Part shown: positions 20,736 through 32,769 of the stretch, one piece after another
How positions within the stretch are numbered: the first letter of the stretch is position 1
Layout of the letters: the number at the start of each line of letters is the position of its first letter
From: Phoronis australis
Lineage: Eukaryota; Phoronida; Phoronidae
Reading direction: 5' to 3'
DNA length: 64,000 nt
NCBI GenBank assembly: GCA_002633005.1
Contig: NMRA01000093.1
Coordinates: forward strand, 378,567 to 442,566
Translations under genes and position numbers: made by a program
Notes under the pieces: model-generated
What the model was told of the DNA's origin: nothing
What the model saw: only the letters and a program-made list of their open reading frames with translations
Database searches by the model: none

Positions 20736-23700
20736 AACATTTACACGCAAGTACAAATATACAGCCACGAAAACCCAAAGATCTTTGATCACCACCGGTT
20801 TCTTAAGACGTCACCATCATTGACAACTATGAACATGAAACTTAAGGATGACAAAAGCGCCAACCCCAATGGTGTGAAAGGCGGTGATGGCGACGAAGAC
20901 GATGATAACGAAAAGAGATGACAGTAACAATGACGACGAGGATGACAATAAGAATACTGATTACGATAATGGGAAAGACTAAATGCACATGCACATGCAT
21001 GTATTTTAGTAATTGTCTCCCTTCCGTCGCTTTAAGCTGACTGTCACAGTTTTTTTTGACACAAATTTGACTCAACAACAGGGTTTACTGCAAATTCATA
21101 GACTCTGCGCAATAGTCGTTTGTTTCAGTGTACCCAAGTCTGTGTATTTAACTTTTGAAGTTAACTAAGCAAGTATGAGATTTCGGAAAGTAGAAAGCTT
21201 GCAGGACTTGGTTTTGATTTTATACCATTGTTACACAAATTGATTCGCGTGGACTTGTCTTTTATATGAAAATTTAAGAATATGAAGGTAGGAACATGCA
21301 TTACAAAACAATGAATTTTACCCAAATTCCTGTGATATAAATGATAATGATTCAAAAAACGCTGTCATGTTTTTTCTAAATTATCGCTTTGCTTTTATTT
21401 TATTAGCGTTGCCTCACATCCAAAAGTTGAATATTTTAAAAACGATTCCAAACAGGGTCCTTCCGTTTCTGAGACATGATGTTCCTAGGTTAGCTAGCTT
21501 TGCAAATCTGTCTAGGTTTACACAAATGTTTTCGTACCGAAATATAATACTACCGAGATGCAAAGTGCTTGGTTTTACTGTACGTAATATAACCTGAATC
21601 GTGACATTTGCTAACAACGCTCTCTTCAACAGCACATCCTACACAATCGACACAACGGTAATTACGCGTCTGACATTGTTTAGACAGATAAACTTTACCT
21701 ATTTGCAAATGTGAGAGCAAGCATAATTGACTTTGCCATAACTAAGCATTGCATTACTTAAGAAACAACTTATTAATTTGTTTGTTTGTTTACTTACTTA
21801 CTGACTATAACCCGTGCACGGCTCTAGCGTTACTTGGTCTACAAATCGATGCATTGCTTCACTCTGCAATTGAAGTGTTAAATGACCACATTAGTGTGTG
21901 CAGGGATTTATTTTTACTTTTGCACAAGTAAGTAACGCGACCTGCATGCATTCGAATAGCAGAGCATTCTGAGCGTTCGCTGAACAAGTATATTCAGATT
22001 TGACGCTGAGCAGACGCTATGATCTCCTTCTCCAGCTACATGTCCTCGTTCTGACGTTCTTACTGTTACTCAAATCCTTTGGTTGCACACAAAATTAGAG
22101 AGCTAAATGGATCTATACTCAGTGAGTGCCATGAGGGGAATCGGATAGTTCGGTGACCACAGCTGACCAACTGGAGATTCTTCTACAGCAATCACTGTAT
22201 ACAATTTCGTAAAATGTAACAATTGTTACATTTTATGCCATTGTTACATTTTACGATGCCAGGCCTCTCCTAAAATGTAATATGTTGTTACATTTGATGT
22301 AACCGTTACAATTTATGTCCAATGCACATGCGAGAAATGTACCATTGTTACATATATTTCATGAGTTTGCAAGGTGTTTGTCACACGGACTGTGTGAATG
22401 AAATTCTATCAAGTGTTCCAGGTCGACTTGATAGATGTGTCTCTATGCACTTTCCATGTTTTTAACATGACTAGTTTTATGGTATAGTCAAAAATGAACA
22501 ACGTACAGTTTCAACTCCACACGAAAAGGGTTTCCAAGATCAGGTAACATTTTTTATCGTTAAAGCGTACTTGCAATCTTTTGTTGGCGCTCATAAACCA
22601 ATTGTGTATCCGAAATTACAGTAAACACACTTCCCTTGGTAAGAACAACAATGACATCGTATTTGGTTAATATCTATCGTATTTCTTCGGGAACGAACGA
22701 CAATAACAAAAATTTTCATGGAGCATTCAATTTCGGAAGCCAATTTGATAGAAAAAAGGCCAGTTTTAGTCCACGATAGTTTGGTTTATTTCGGCCAGTA
22801 TTTTATAGCCTTAGAGTCATCGTTAATGCAGTAATTGCCTTGCTTCACACAAAAGGAGCAAAACTAAAGTTTCTGATGCCGGCGGGTACTGTCTACCAAT
22901 TTAGTTACGAATGACAATTTCGTAAAAAAAATTGTGGTGGAAGGAAATAAAAGCACGCATTTATTTGCCGGCAGGTTGACAGATTTTGCCAAAACAACAG
23001 TAAAATATCGCTTTTGAGAAGGGCGAGCCGTTACCTTAAAAAGAGGCGGCGTAGTAACGAAACAAATATCATTGTTCCTATGACGTCAAGCTTATCTGAA
23101 ATAGTGGTGGTAGCAACAGGTCAAACCGTGACGTGTATACGTAAAAATGGGAGGCCCAGCAGGGAAATAGAAAATATTTTCCACTCTGAAGGGACAGGAT
23201 CATTTTGCTCATATTCACGCTCAGAGCATTCACTGATGGGTAACTGATCTCAGCCGGCGTGCATCAGACCCGAATCATTTTGAAGGGAGAGAATTTGATC
23301 AGCTGTCAGTTTTTGCTCTGTGATTTGTTGCGATTACTAATACTGATTCACGCTGGCCCAGATTATTTACTTTTGCTTCAACTGTTAAGACCATTTCATA
23401 CTGACGTCGACGCGTCGATGTTTTGGCGAGTTGCAGTCGGTATGGACTGTTAACTTCGGTAATGGATGGCAATGGGTATCACTGTTAAAACATGAAAATG
23501 CACATTGAAATGCATGAAACAGTGTTTAGTTTGAGTTCTTGTGTGAACCGTACTTCAGTCATATCAGTGTGATGTTTCTACTCTAACTGATTAGTGCTTT
23601 GGAGGATGTCCAGTTGGGCAAGGAACAGCTGTAAACTAATTTGCATGTGAAAATTTTCAAATGGCTTACAACTGTAGTGAGACTGCAATCTAACTCTAGT

Positions 23701-23919
23701 TGCTGGTTGAGATTTTGTGTACATATCATTTAGGTGGGGGGAGCAATCACGATTCCCAAAAACCTTAATTCAAAAATCCGCCTTTGTATGATTCCATCTG
23801 TCGATTCAATGTCACTGTTTCAGATTCATATATACAGGTGTGAGTTTTCAGTATAGAGGCCTCAGAACGAATCTTAAACTGAATGTCTCCTTACTAAGGT
23901 CACTATTGTCATCTTGCAG
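20736..23919. other. Intergenic stretch without supported gene
   Basis: Contains only short chance open frames, a gac/gat-rich stretch near 20885-20950 and the repeat cluster at 22196-22356. Confidence 0.6.
22196..22356. repeat. ttgttacatttta repeat cluster with a perfect 26-bp palindrome
   Basis: The core attgttacattttatg and its reverse complement recur about seven times. At 22210-22235 two copies meet head to head as a perfect 26-bp palindrome centred on aacaattgtt. Confidence 0.75.
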
Positions 23920-23990
23920 GGATTCAGAGCTGTTGTTCACCCTTGTCCTTATCTTCTTTGTCACCTGCATCCTCACAATCTGGATCAAAG
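23920..23990 (+). CDS. Possible single exon encoding a transmembrane segment
   Basis: A ttgtcatcttgcag acceptor and a GTTTGTG donor bracket 71 bases. In one frame they encode DSELLFTLVLIFFVTCILT followed by IWIK, a strongly hydrophobic helix with flanking charges, in codons richer in C than the surroundings. A phase-compatible candidate follows at 25404-25445 (AG acceptor, GTAGTC donor) and would add DKQQKSLQDAKEKP, a lysine-rich tail. All three frames of the 71-bp stretch are open, so openness is no evidence, and no family was recognised. Confidence 0.25.
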
Positions 23991-25004
23991 GTTTGTGTCT
24001 GTTCTTGTAAAGACTCTATTGAAATTTAAAGTAGATATAAGCATGCCTTTTGTCACTAAAACTAACTTTTCATTTAGATCACGTGTCGTTAGTATGAAAT
24101 TGATCTCGAATTGTTCCTTGGTGAAAATAGGTGTGAATTTTGGGCTTGAAAATTTCTAACACTTTTTTACTACTTGATACAGTTTCTTTAGGTTGACTTG
24201 TCACAGTATGTCATTTCATTCACCTGACATGGTCTCAACGATGAACTGCCAAAAGTATTTCTCATCTGAATAAGGAAAATGTCGAGGTCAGTTTTATACT
24301 GATAAGTGGGTGAAATCAAAGTTGCATGGATAGAAAAGGGTTCTATAGCCACAGTAATTGTTCTGCGAAAAATGCAACTCCATCCTCTCTCAATGTTGGT
24401 TTCTTATTGCTTAGTGAAAGACCGTGATAGTGTGAACCTTGTTTGAGCTTGATAAAACAGTTGTGTGGTAACTTTACATTCATGCAACGGCAGCTGAGCA
24501 GCACTTGGGACATAGCCATATTGCCATGGGTTCAGTTTCCAGTCTTAGAACTCTAGGATCCATGTAAACCATAAAGTGTTTTGCAATTGCCATCAAAATT
24601 TATGATGCGATGAAGATTTATACCAAGAATCAAATGGTATTGTGTGCATTAGTTTAGTTCGTGTGCTGTTTCGGAACTGTTAATATTGGAAGATATGAAA
24701 CATGTGAAGCAAACTATCTGAGAATGGCGAATCATTTTCTGGTTGTTGTCATATTTATTTGCCAAGACAGCAAGCTTACGGTAAGTTACACAAATCGATA
24801 TCTTGTCATGATTTTTAATCATCTACGATTCAGTGATGAAGAAGCGTCTTTTTGACAATTAATAACCACGCGTAATTGCAACAGGATCTTAGATACAAGT
24901 TAGTCATAACATACAGTGTATATTATGGTCTCGACATGGTCGATAATCCGAAGACTCGGTAGGTTCGATTGAAATGCAGTCCGATAGTGCTATGCTTTGA
25001 AGAG

Positions 25005-25102
25005 CAATGGTCTGCTATAACGTGCCCGCGTTTTGAGAACCAGTTTTCTCCACTAAATAACGGGCATCAAACTGGTTCTCACGTTATATCAGACTATTGC
25101 CA
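25005..25102. repeat. Foldback element of about 98 bp
   Basis: gagaaccagttt and aaactggttctc are perfect inverted repeats. Outside them caatggtctgctataacgtg pairs with the complement of the right flank with two mismatches, and a 10-bp bulge sits in the left arm. Confidence 0.6.
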
Positions 25103-25669
25103 GTTGAAGGCCAGTAGGTTGGCAAATAAACGTTGGTGTTTTAATTTCTGAAGGTCTTGTAAATGATATGCCTATAGCCATGGTCCTTTAGACCGTAAAA
25201 TTGTCAATCTGAAAATGTCGTGTACGCATTGGCTTTGACTTGAGCTGGCGACTTTTTCGGCAACAGTTCAGGATTGGATGAGCATGGTGATGTTTAAATT
25301 CCAAAGTGCTTCGAGTTAAGAATTCAATGCTGACAACTTAACAACGGGGAAATGCCTCTTTAACTAAGTGTCGATCTTCATACCGCCAATTGTTTCTCGC
25401 GAGACAAGCAGCAGAAATCTCTTCAAGATGCCAAAGAGAAACCGGGTAGTCGGTGGTACATGTACTTGCGGTGCATAAAGGATGTGTGGCTGTTCAGGTA
25501 CTTAGCCAGCACTGGGCGTGGGGTGGTTCAAATTTCTAGAAAGATGGACCTTTTGCAAGCGTCAACACTTGAGTTCTTGGTAAGGCGCTTGACGCAGGTT
25601 AATTTTGGGGAAGGGAAATCTGTATCCACGGCAACGATGACTCTCAGTTCTATGTTCCTGAGATGAGAC

Positions 25670-26200
25670 GGAATTTGTAATACCAGAAATGAGGATGTCA
25701 TGACGGTTGCTCGCAAACAACAGGAATCAGATTCGGACGTAATGTGATTCATAAATATGGACTACCGTTCTCGCCATAATAATACGCTTACAATCAGGAT
25801 CAAAGAGAGTGCGGCGCCCGTGTCGGCTACGGTTGTTGACCGCATTGTCCTGCGTGAGCAAGACCCAATTAAGTGTAATTACCCGACCATAAACTGTCGT
25901 AAGAATCACTGCCTGTACATAACGGCGAACTTTCAAAATGCATTAATAAATAATTTTTGTAAAAAAAGGAATACCACGGCGGTATTCAGCTGGAAAAACA
26001 AGCAAGTAAGGTTTTGGATTTTGAAAAATCGATAAACTTAAAAGCTAAAAACTCCAAACGTTGGGTACGACTGGAGATAAACGACCACGCGCATCCATAC
26101 AATCGGTGGATTTACAAACGCTGGCCAGAGTTCACAATATATCACAAGGATTATTCTTTTAATATTCTTCCAATCTCGTTTAACCAGGTTTTTGACTAGG
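25670..26200 (+). other. Unassigned open stretch
   Basis: Two overlapping plus-strand open frames, 25757-26035 (92 codons, with CKNHC-like cysteine spacing) and 26014-26199 (61 codons, Trp-rich), look less random than their neighbours. They match no family I recognise and have no clear splice signals. They could be remnants of an old mobile element or downstream exons of the possible gene at 23920. Confidence 0.2.
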
Positions 26201-26610
26201 AAACAGTTGTATTTAACTTGTGCCCACTCTATATTTTTATGGCTGACAAAAATCTAGAATAGTTATGTAGTTAGTGCAACCGAAATCGTCCAGAGATTCC
26301 AAATCTTCAGTTTGGCTATCATCATTTGCACTTTTGTATATATTTTATGATTTGAGTTCTAATAACGATTAAACTTGAACTAATGACACGTGTGGTTTTG
26401 TTCGCTGTGATATGTTTAGTGTAGCTGTAATCTGGAAAGTTCAGGGATGGGTTCACAATTAGCTAAACTAATTAAGTTTCGTTAGCGATCAAATCCATGC
26501 GCGCACCCATGGGGGCAAAAAGGTCCGCCCCCGAGAGACAAAAAGTCCGAGAAAATGGGACAAAAGCCCACTAAATAAGAGCAAACGCGGAATTCACACA
26601 GGTGCAACCG

Positions 26611-26638
26611 TTTTTTTTTTTTTTTGTTTTTTTTTTTT
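26611..26638. repeat. Poly(T) tract
   Basis: 28 bases of T with a single G; possibly the reversed A-tail of an old retro-insertion. Confidence 0.85.
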
Positions 26639-27324
26639 AATCCACCCGCTCTTTTGTTAGTAAAAGGTCCACAAGGTTGGGAATTCGAGCCCTCTCATAT
26701 TGAAGCCAGGCTGCACGCATGAAATCTATTACTGTTTTGGTACTTTAAGTTTAAAATATAATAAAAAGATATCAACCTGTTCCTGGTAAGAAAAAAAACA
26801 ACATGAGCATTAAAATGAAATAACAAAAACCGGTGTGAAACATATTTAAAACCATCGTTCCTTTGGGAAGTTGCCCATGGTCAAGATTAACTTTTTCAGT
26901 CATTTTGTGATATTAAAAATGTACTAAGTTAAAACTGCCTTCTATAGGTGCAGGCTGGAAATTTGTGCAAATGCCATAGAAAACCAATTTGGGTGAACTA
27001 ACAACCATCATTTTTGAGACAGTAGTTATAACTGTTACCTTTCGACTTCATTAGCTCAGATCTACGACAATACAAAGGGCGTGCTGAATAGGTATCATAA
27101 GATTGTCTGGGACTAAGGGAATCTGAGCGGTGACCAGTTTAAGCGAGAATTTCTCCACATGGCGTTAGGCCTACCTCCTGCCAAACTTTCAAATCGGGAT
27201 TTTTTAACTGAGTGATTATACCTCATCACATACTCCGATGGAAATATTTAGTCAGAGAATGGCTTGACGTAATTTTTCATCGGATAGTATTTTTGTTGCT
27301 TACATCGCTGGAAATGGGAACAGC

Positions 27325-27419
27325 CCACTATTCCGCCGGTTCGCTATTCCGAAGGTTCACTACTTCGAAGGTTCACTACTTCGAAGGTTCACCACTCCGA
27401 AGGTTCACTTCTCCGAAAA
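27325..27419. repeat. 18-bp minisatellite (ttccgaaggttcactac)
   Basis: Five to six tandem units of 18 bp, with the core cgaaggttcac and variable central bases. Because 18 is a multiple of 3, it yields a short periodic peptide frame on the plus strand. Confidence 0.85.
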
Positions 27420-27611
27420 TGCTAGGCATAGACATTTACTTCTAGACTTCCTAAAGCCTCCTCTTATCGTCATCGGATACAACCCGATGATTATGTGAAG
27501 CGCTTTACATCAGAAGTAAATTCAAAATTAATGGTTATGATTGTGGTTAGTAGACCTTGTAGTTACAACAATTTTTTGTCCATTTAGTAAATCTTATATA
27601 TCCTATCGGAT

Positions 27612-27674
27612 AGGCTAGGGCTGGACCTTTTCCTCCAAGGGGGTTCGACCGAAACCCCCCTGGCTACGGGCCTG
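27612..27674 (-). mobile_element. Fragment of a transposon end (ccgtagccaggggggttt)
   Basis: On the minus strand caggcccgtagccagggggg begins a G-rich end of the kind seen on short DNA-transposon derivatives. Only one end is visible. Confidence 0.3.
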
Positions 27675-28517
27675 ACTGTTACAAGACATATCTTCCTCAA
27701 GTTTCATTCTTGTTGGTTTTTCTAGCCGTTTTGCAACATTTCGACGACTTGACGTCGACATCGCCGCTAAAGAAAATCCTGGAATCCCAATCGCTTCTAA
27801 GACAGTGAAATGGATTTTGTGATCTCGCAAACTAATTTAAACATTGGCTTAAATGAGGTGAAGTCTCCTCGGCCCCGCCAAAATCTTAATCTTATACTAC
27901 AGAACAGCATGCTGTCATCTGCGGAAACACAATAACTGGATTTTGAACCACTCTTATTCTCAGAGTGTCGTCTGATGAGTCACCGGTCGTGCAATAAATT
28001 TTCAAAATGAACAAGGCAACCCCGAAATTTTCGATTCATAAAACAGCGACTAACATTAATTTCCTTTCGATTAGAGTCCATTTCATTTCTGGCTAAATCT
28101 ACGTTATACAGTATCTTGACGGGTGATAGCCCATCCACGTTGTTGAAATCACGAAAACTTGCTGCCTAGTGCGCAAGTCTATTAGATGAATAAATGGTTA
28201 GGTGCAAAATGTCACTTCAACTGCGGCAAAAAATCAACAAGAACATTATTTTATTGAGACAAAAGTTCAACTACATTGTTAAATAATTCTGGCAAGATAT
28301 TCATCCAAGCTCGGCAAACTTCTGTCAAATTCTGTCTAATTAACTTTTAAAACTAATGCACCTACCTACAATTTGTCAGTACTCAGAAACGATACCGATT
28401 CAGAATCGAGCCTCGAATGGGAAGGATTGCTGATCAAGTGTGCTTTCACATTCCTAATACGCATGCCCCGGAAAGTAGGTGTGAGCCCATGAGACAGCGT
28501 GAGTACAACAGGACAGT

Positions 28518-28675
28518 CCAGCCTCCCGTTCAGTAACCCCAGGACCTCGCTAAAAAGCAAGACTTCGCGAGATTATGTGAGATATTGCAGTGTATTTTAA
28601 ATCAGAATACGTGACTGTAGCTAAATTTTAGCTAGGTCCTAGCGTAGGTCCTAGCGTTACTGAACGCACGCCAGG
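28518..28675 (+). mobile_element. TIR MITE family A, copy 1
   Basis: Terminal inverted repeats cccgttcagtaac...aggacct and aggtcctagcgttactgaac. The interior includes gcaagacttcgcgagatta. Same family as 32481-32762 and 62113-62257. No coding capacity and no clear target duplication. Confidence 0.8.
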
Positions 28676-31600
28676 ATAGAGGCCCCTTTTGTCCTGGAGG
28701 TAGGAAAACACGTTCTTACGTTGACCTCATTTTAGAGATGACGGGCGAATTCTATTAATCATGTCGGAAAATATTGCATCCACGTCAAGTTTATCCATCT
28801 TTCTGTCTGAGTTAAGCTCATGATAGCACAGCAGTAATACTGCGCTGGTATTGGATGAATACAGTCGAGAAAAAAAATTGAAAAAAACAATGGCGCAAAA
28901 ACGAAGCCAGAGAACTGCTTGGCTGAAGTTGCAGCGTTGTGGGTAAATACCACTGTGTCGCTGTGTTATAGGAGACCGTCCTATGAAGTGCTTGTTTACT
29001 TTGGTTCAATAGAGTGAGGCGGGGTGTCTGTTTGTATGGCGAATTACCTGGGTGGGCTCGATTTTTATGTGTGTTTGGGTGCTTGTGTCAAGCTGGAGAC
29101 GCTTATTGAATCGCAAACTGTTAATATATTACTTGTGACTAATGTCGAATGTATATCGATGATAACCTAGTCGGTGATTTGAATTTTGCATGCTTGTACA
29201 TCTGAAGAAATAATTGTAATTCCCTTGATCAACCGTTAAACCAATGAGGTTAGATTTACCCACAAACAACAGAAATTCCAGCAATCGAAACCTATTTTTA
29301 AATAAACAATTACCACGTATTTACGGGCACATAGCTGTTGTTTGATAGTAAATGTAGTCTAATACACATGTTTCTCTCGGTCATAGATTATGAAAATAAC
29401 AGAGATATTTTTGTAGTTTTCAGCAGATGCAATTATTGTACTTAACAAACACGAAGCCAGGTTGCGATTTACTTAAGTTACAAATAACCACTAGAACAAA
29501 AACAAAAGGTTTGGGTATTTTTAAAACTTAATTATGTTTCGAACTCGTTTAAAATTAATGCGCTGGATTCTGTTAAAATCCGCTAGGTGTCATGTTGGAT
29601 ATGAACTATAACTCAATAACGTGTTTTGTGGGTCCTAGTTGTAAATTATTCTAAATGGCCTATGGCTGCAGATTAGTCAGTGCACGGCCAAATCTACGCA
29701 GAAAATTATATAACGACCAGACATTTTTTTATTTCAAATATTCAAGGCCATAGGGCCAAGGTGCGGTTTCTAACGAATGATTCCGCTGCAAAGGCACGAT
29801 TACAAATGTTTGTTTATACACTGATGACCTCATGGGTTAGGCCAAGATATTAATCCGGCACTGCGTTTGACGCGTCTTGACAAGAGGCTGCTATAGCAAA
29901 ACAAGCCATTCATTATTGCGACCCTTGGTTTGCATCTCTCAGTAGACTCGCGTTTATTCGCGTAGTTTTGCCTACAGACCAGGTGGAAGTAATTGACAGC
30001 TGTGCTCTTGCTCATTTACACTCACAGGGGTGTTTAATAATTTTGCGCCATCTTTGACAGAGCTTTTCTTAGAAAACACAATTTCTGCTGTCAAAGGGGA
30101 GCCAAAGTGCTATCTGACAGTCTGAGTAAGGTACTGTAACAATTAGTACAATCATGTTAAAAGAGAATGCCACATAAAAAACAACCTTTTTGTATCAATT
30201 TAGATCGAGTAGTTTCACTCGATAACAGCAACTTCATATTTTTTTACCTGACACTTGACTGCAGACGGCGGTGTTGAAATTAACCAGTGACGTCACAGGT
30301 TCGAACGCAGTCTGTTCAGCAGTTCATAACACGCTTGAACTCTTTGTTTTACGCCAATAAATCATAAAAATTCGATGTAAAACCCTAATAAATACATCGA
30401 GTTCTTGAAAAAAGTGTTCAACTTGTATTATTTTCAATTGAGTTTGAATTCTGAAGCTTCAGGTCATTTGGTGCAACCATGAGGTCACTAGGTGCATTTT
30501 TCTTCTGAAATTTTGATTCTTAGCACTAACCACACTTTTCATGCAGTTTACATTGATTCCCTCATCAGGGCTCATTAGGCACCGAAAGGGTGCAAAGGTT
30601 ATGTAATTTTCAACATGGAATTTCTACTACAGTTTTAAAGAATTCTTTTTCATATTTTAAAACGGGCAGTTGTCAATAACTTCCCATAACAATTCCAGTA
30701 AACGCATTATTGTCACACCGTGACAATAATCTTTTTAGTTATTTTATTGTTTTTGTGGTCAAACCTAATAACCATCCAACGACAAACCCAGAAATGTGTT
30801 CTGGCCGTAACATTGATTATGTTCCTCTACGTTTGAAGTCATTTTTCATAAAGCAGACGCCAGGACGTGGCAAGTAGTACCAAGGTATACCGAATGGTAA
30901 TTCTGTTATACAAGAAGCCGCCAAAATACTGTCACGTGCGTGGTTTGGATTGGCACGATGATTTGCCTCCGATAAAAAAGCTTTAGACCCCCTGAGAATA
31001 AATGGCATCGTGTGTGCTGACGTCTAAGCAATCTCAGTCGAAAATATCTGTAGTTACATTGGTGTTGCACCGGAAATAGCATATATTTGAATTCAAATTC
31101 AGATCCCCTGTGTGTAACCTTAGAACCCAAGAATTGATGTTTTCAATAACGTGCTCTTCAGTTAGCGGCGCCGGAGACGTCAAAACGCCGGCAACGATAT
31201 ATTGGTGTCTTCATATGAGTCCATTTCCTGTTTTCTCTGAATATGAAAAACAAATTCTTGCTTCGACACTGACATCCATGCTTTAAATTGCCTGACCGGG
31301 CACTTGTGCTATTAATAATACAGTCTACGTAATCTATTGTGGGCCGCCCATACGTAAATCAATTTCACTCGAAATTCATTCGACAAAATTAGAGCCCGAG
31401 ATCGCGTACCAATAAAAGGCGATAAAGTGTGAACGTTTTTGGGAATTTAAGGGTATTCTAATGGCGATAAATATTGATGGGCGAGTTGGCGTACGTTGTT
31501 TTTGCGATCGTCTTCTACTGTTATGACACATGATGTTAGCTGTCGGATGACTACTAACCCAGCCATTTCTTTATTTTATCTACACATCAGTTTAGCGAGC

Positions 31601-32009
31601 AAATCAAACATTGAGAGATTGTAAATTGTTAACTTTTGAGTAATTTGCAAATTTTGCGGGTTACGTATGACACAAGCTGCAGTTCGGTCTCATAAAAGCT
31701 TTTCAGAGTAATTACGATCAATATCCGACTCTGAAAGTTTAATAAGCTCCATAGCATGTCTTCATTACTTCACATGTATCTTTCAGTCTAATTGTCCATT
31801 TTTATGCAACATATAGTCTCGCAGTTTCCGATCCGTGACATTTTTAATTATTCTGCAATCAAGCACAGCACAAACACACTTGACGCCCGTGGAGTTCGCT
31901 TCACAAATAAATCTAGACTAGTTTCTAAAAGGGACAAACCGGTCCCAATCTTTTGACTCGTGATCCCGTAAAAATGACATCAACTACGGACTTTAAAATT
32001 AGCGCGTAA

Positions 32010-32395
32010 GTAAATAACCACATATCTATCCAACGTTTCGGTTTATTACTCTAAACCATTGTCAAGGAAACAGTTCACAGACTCAAAACAGGCGAAACAG
32101 GTAGAGAACAGACTGTACAGGAACACGTCAAAATGCATTGTGAGTGGGAGAGACCTGAAATCAAAACAGTTGGAATTCAAATGAACCAATGTTTCTATTG
32201 AGGTAACGCTCAGCATGATTCAACCATATATGCATAGCCTCCTCTATGAGGAGCCTGAGGGTGGCATTATCCTTGTCTAGGATCTGAACACAAGAGCAAT
32301 CTATAGTGTGACCAGGTTTTTTAGCATCAGAGTCCAAGAACACTAAAGACACACACAGTGCTGTTCTCAATCATTCCTTGAAAACTGGTCACACT
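32010..32395 (-). mobile_element. Penelope-like element remnant: end of ORF and 3' tail
   Basis: The minus-strand frame 32370-32161 reads VQILDKDNATLRLLIEEAMH and then a YLNRNIGS block. This matches the C-terminal end of Penelope-type GIY-YIG domains (E..R...EA..I...N...G). Past the stop the strand reads ccttgacaatggtttagag and then accgaaacgttggatagata, the typical Penelope 3' stem. Heavily 5' truncated: no reverse transcriptase is present. Confidence 0.65.
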
Positions 32396-32480
32396 ACATT
32401 GTATAGATTGCTCTCATTACTTTCAATGGACGAAATCTGTGCTCTTACAGAGGCAGTGACGTCATTATTCACTGGCGACA

Positions 32481-32762
32481 CTTGGCGTCCGTTCAGTAAC
32501 GCTAGGACCTACGCTAGGACCTACGCTAAGACCTAGCTAAAATCTAGCCAAAGCCACGTGTTCTCATTTAAAATACAAGGCAGTAGCTCACGAAATCTTG
32601 CGAAGTCTTTTTTTAGATAGGCCTACGCTAGGACCTACGCTAAGACCTAGCTAAAATCTAGCCAAAGCCACGTGTTCTCATTTAAAATACAAGGCAGTAG
32701 CTCACGAAATCTTGCGAAGTCTTTTTTTAGATAGGTCCTAGAGTTACTGAACGGGAAGCTGG
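32481..32762 (-). mobile_element. TIR MITE family A, copy 2, with internal duplication
   Basis: Inverse orientation to copies 1 and 3. It starts gtccgttcagtaacgctagg and ends ctagagttactgaacgggaa. A 114-bp segment of its interior (from taagacctagctaaaatcta) is present twice in tandem with no difference seen, explaining why it is about 120 bp longer than the other copies. Confidence 0.85.
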
Positions 32763-32769
32763 CCAAATT

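Larger units (their letters stand above)
26640..31990. other. Repeat-poor intergenic stretch
   Basis: Apart from the minisatellite at 27325 and the MITE at 28518, nothing recognisable is present. All open frames are below about 75 codons and lack family similarity. Confidence 0.6.

Noticed and set aside
20565-20921. His/Thr-rich and Val/Cys-rich open frames
   Set aside because: Products of the (CA)n microsatellite read in different frames. The same holds at 38547-38816.
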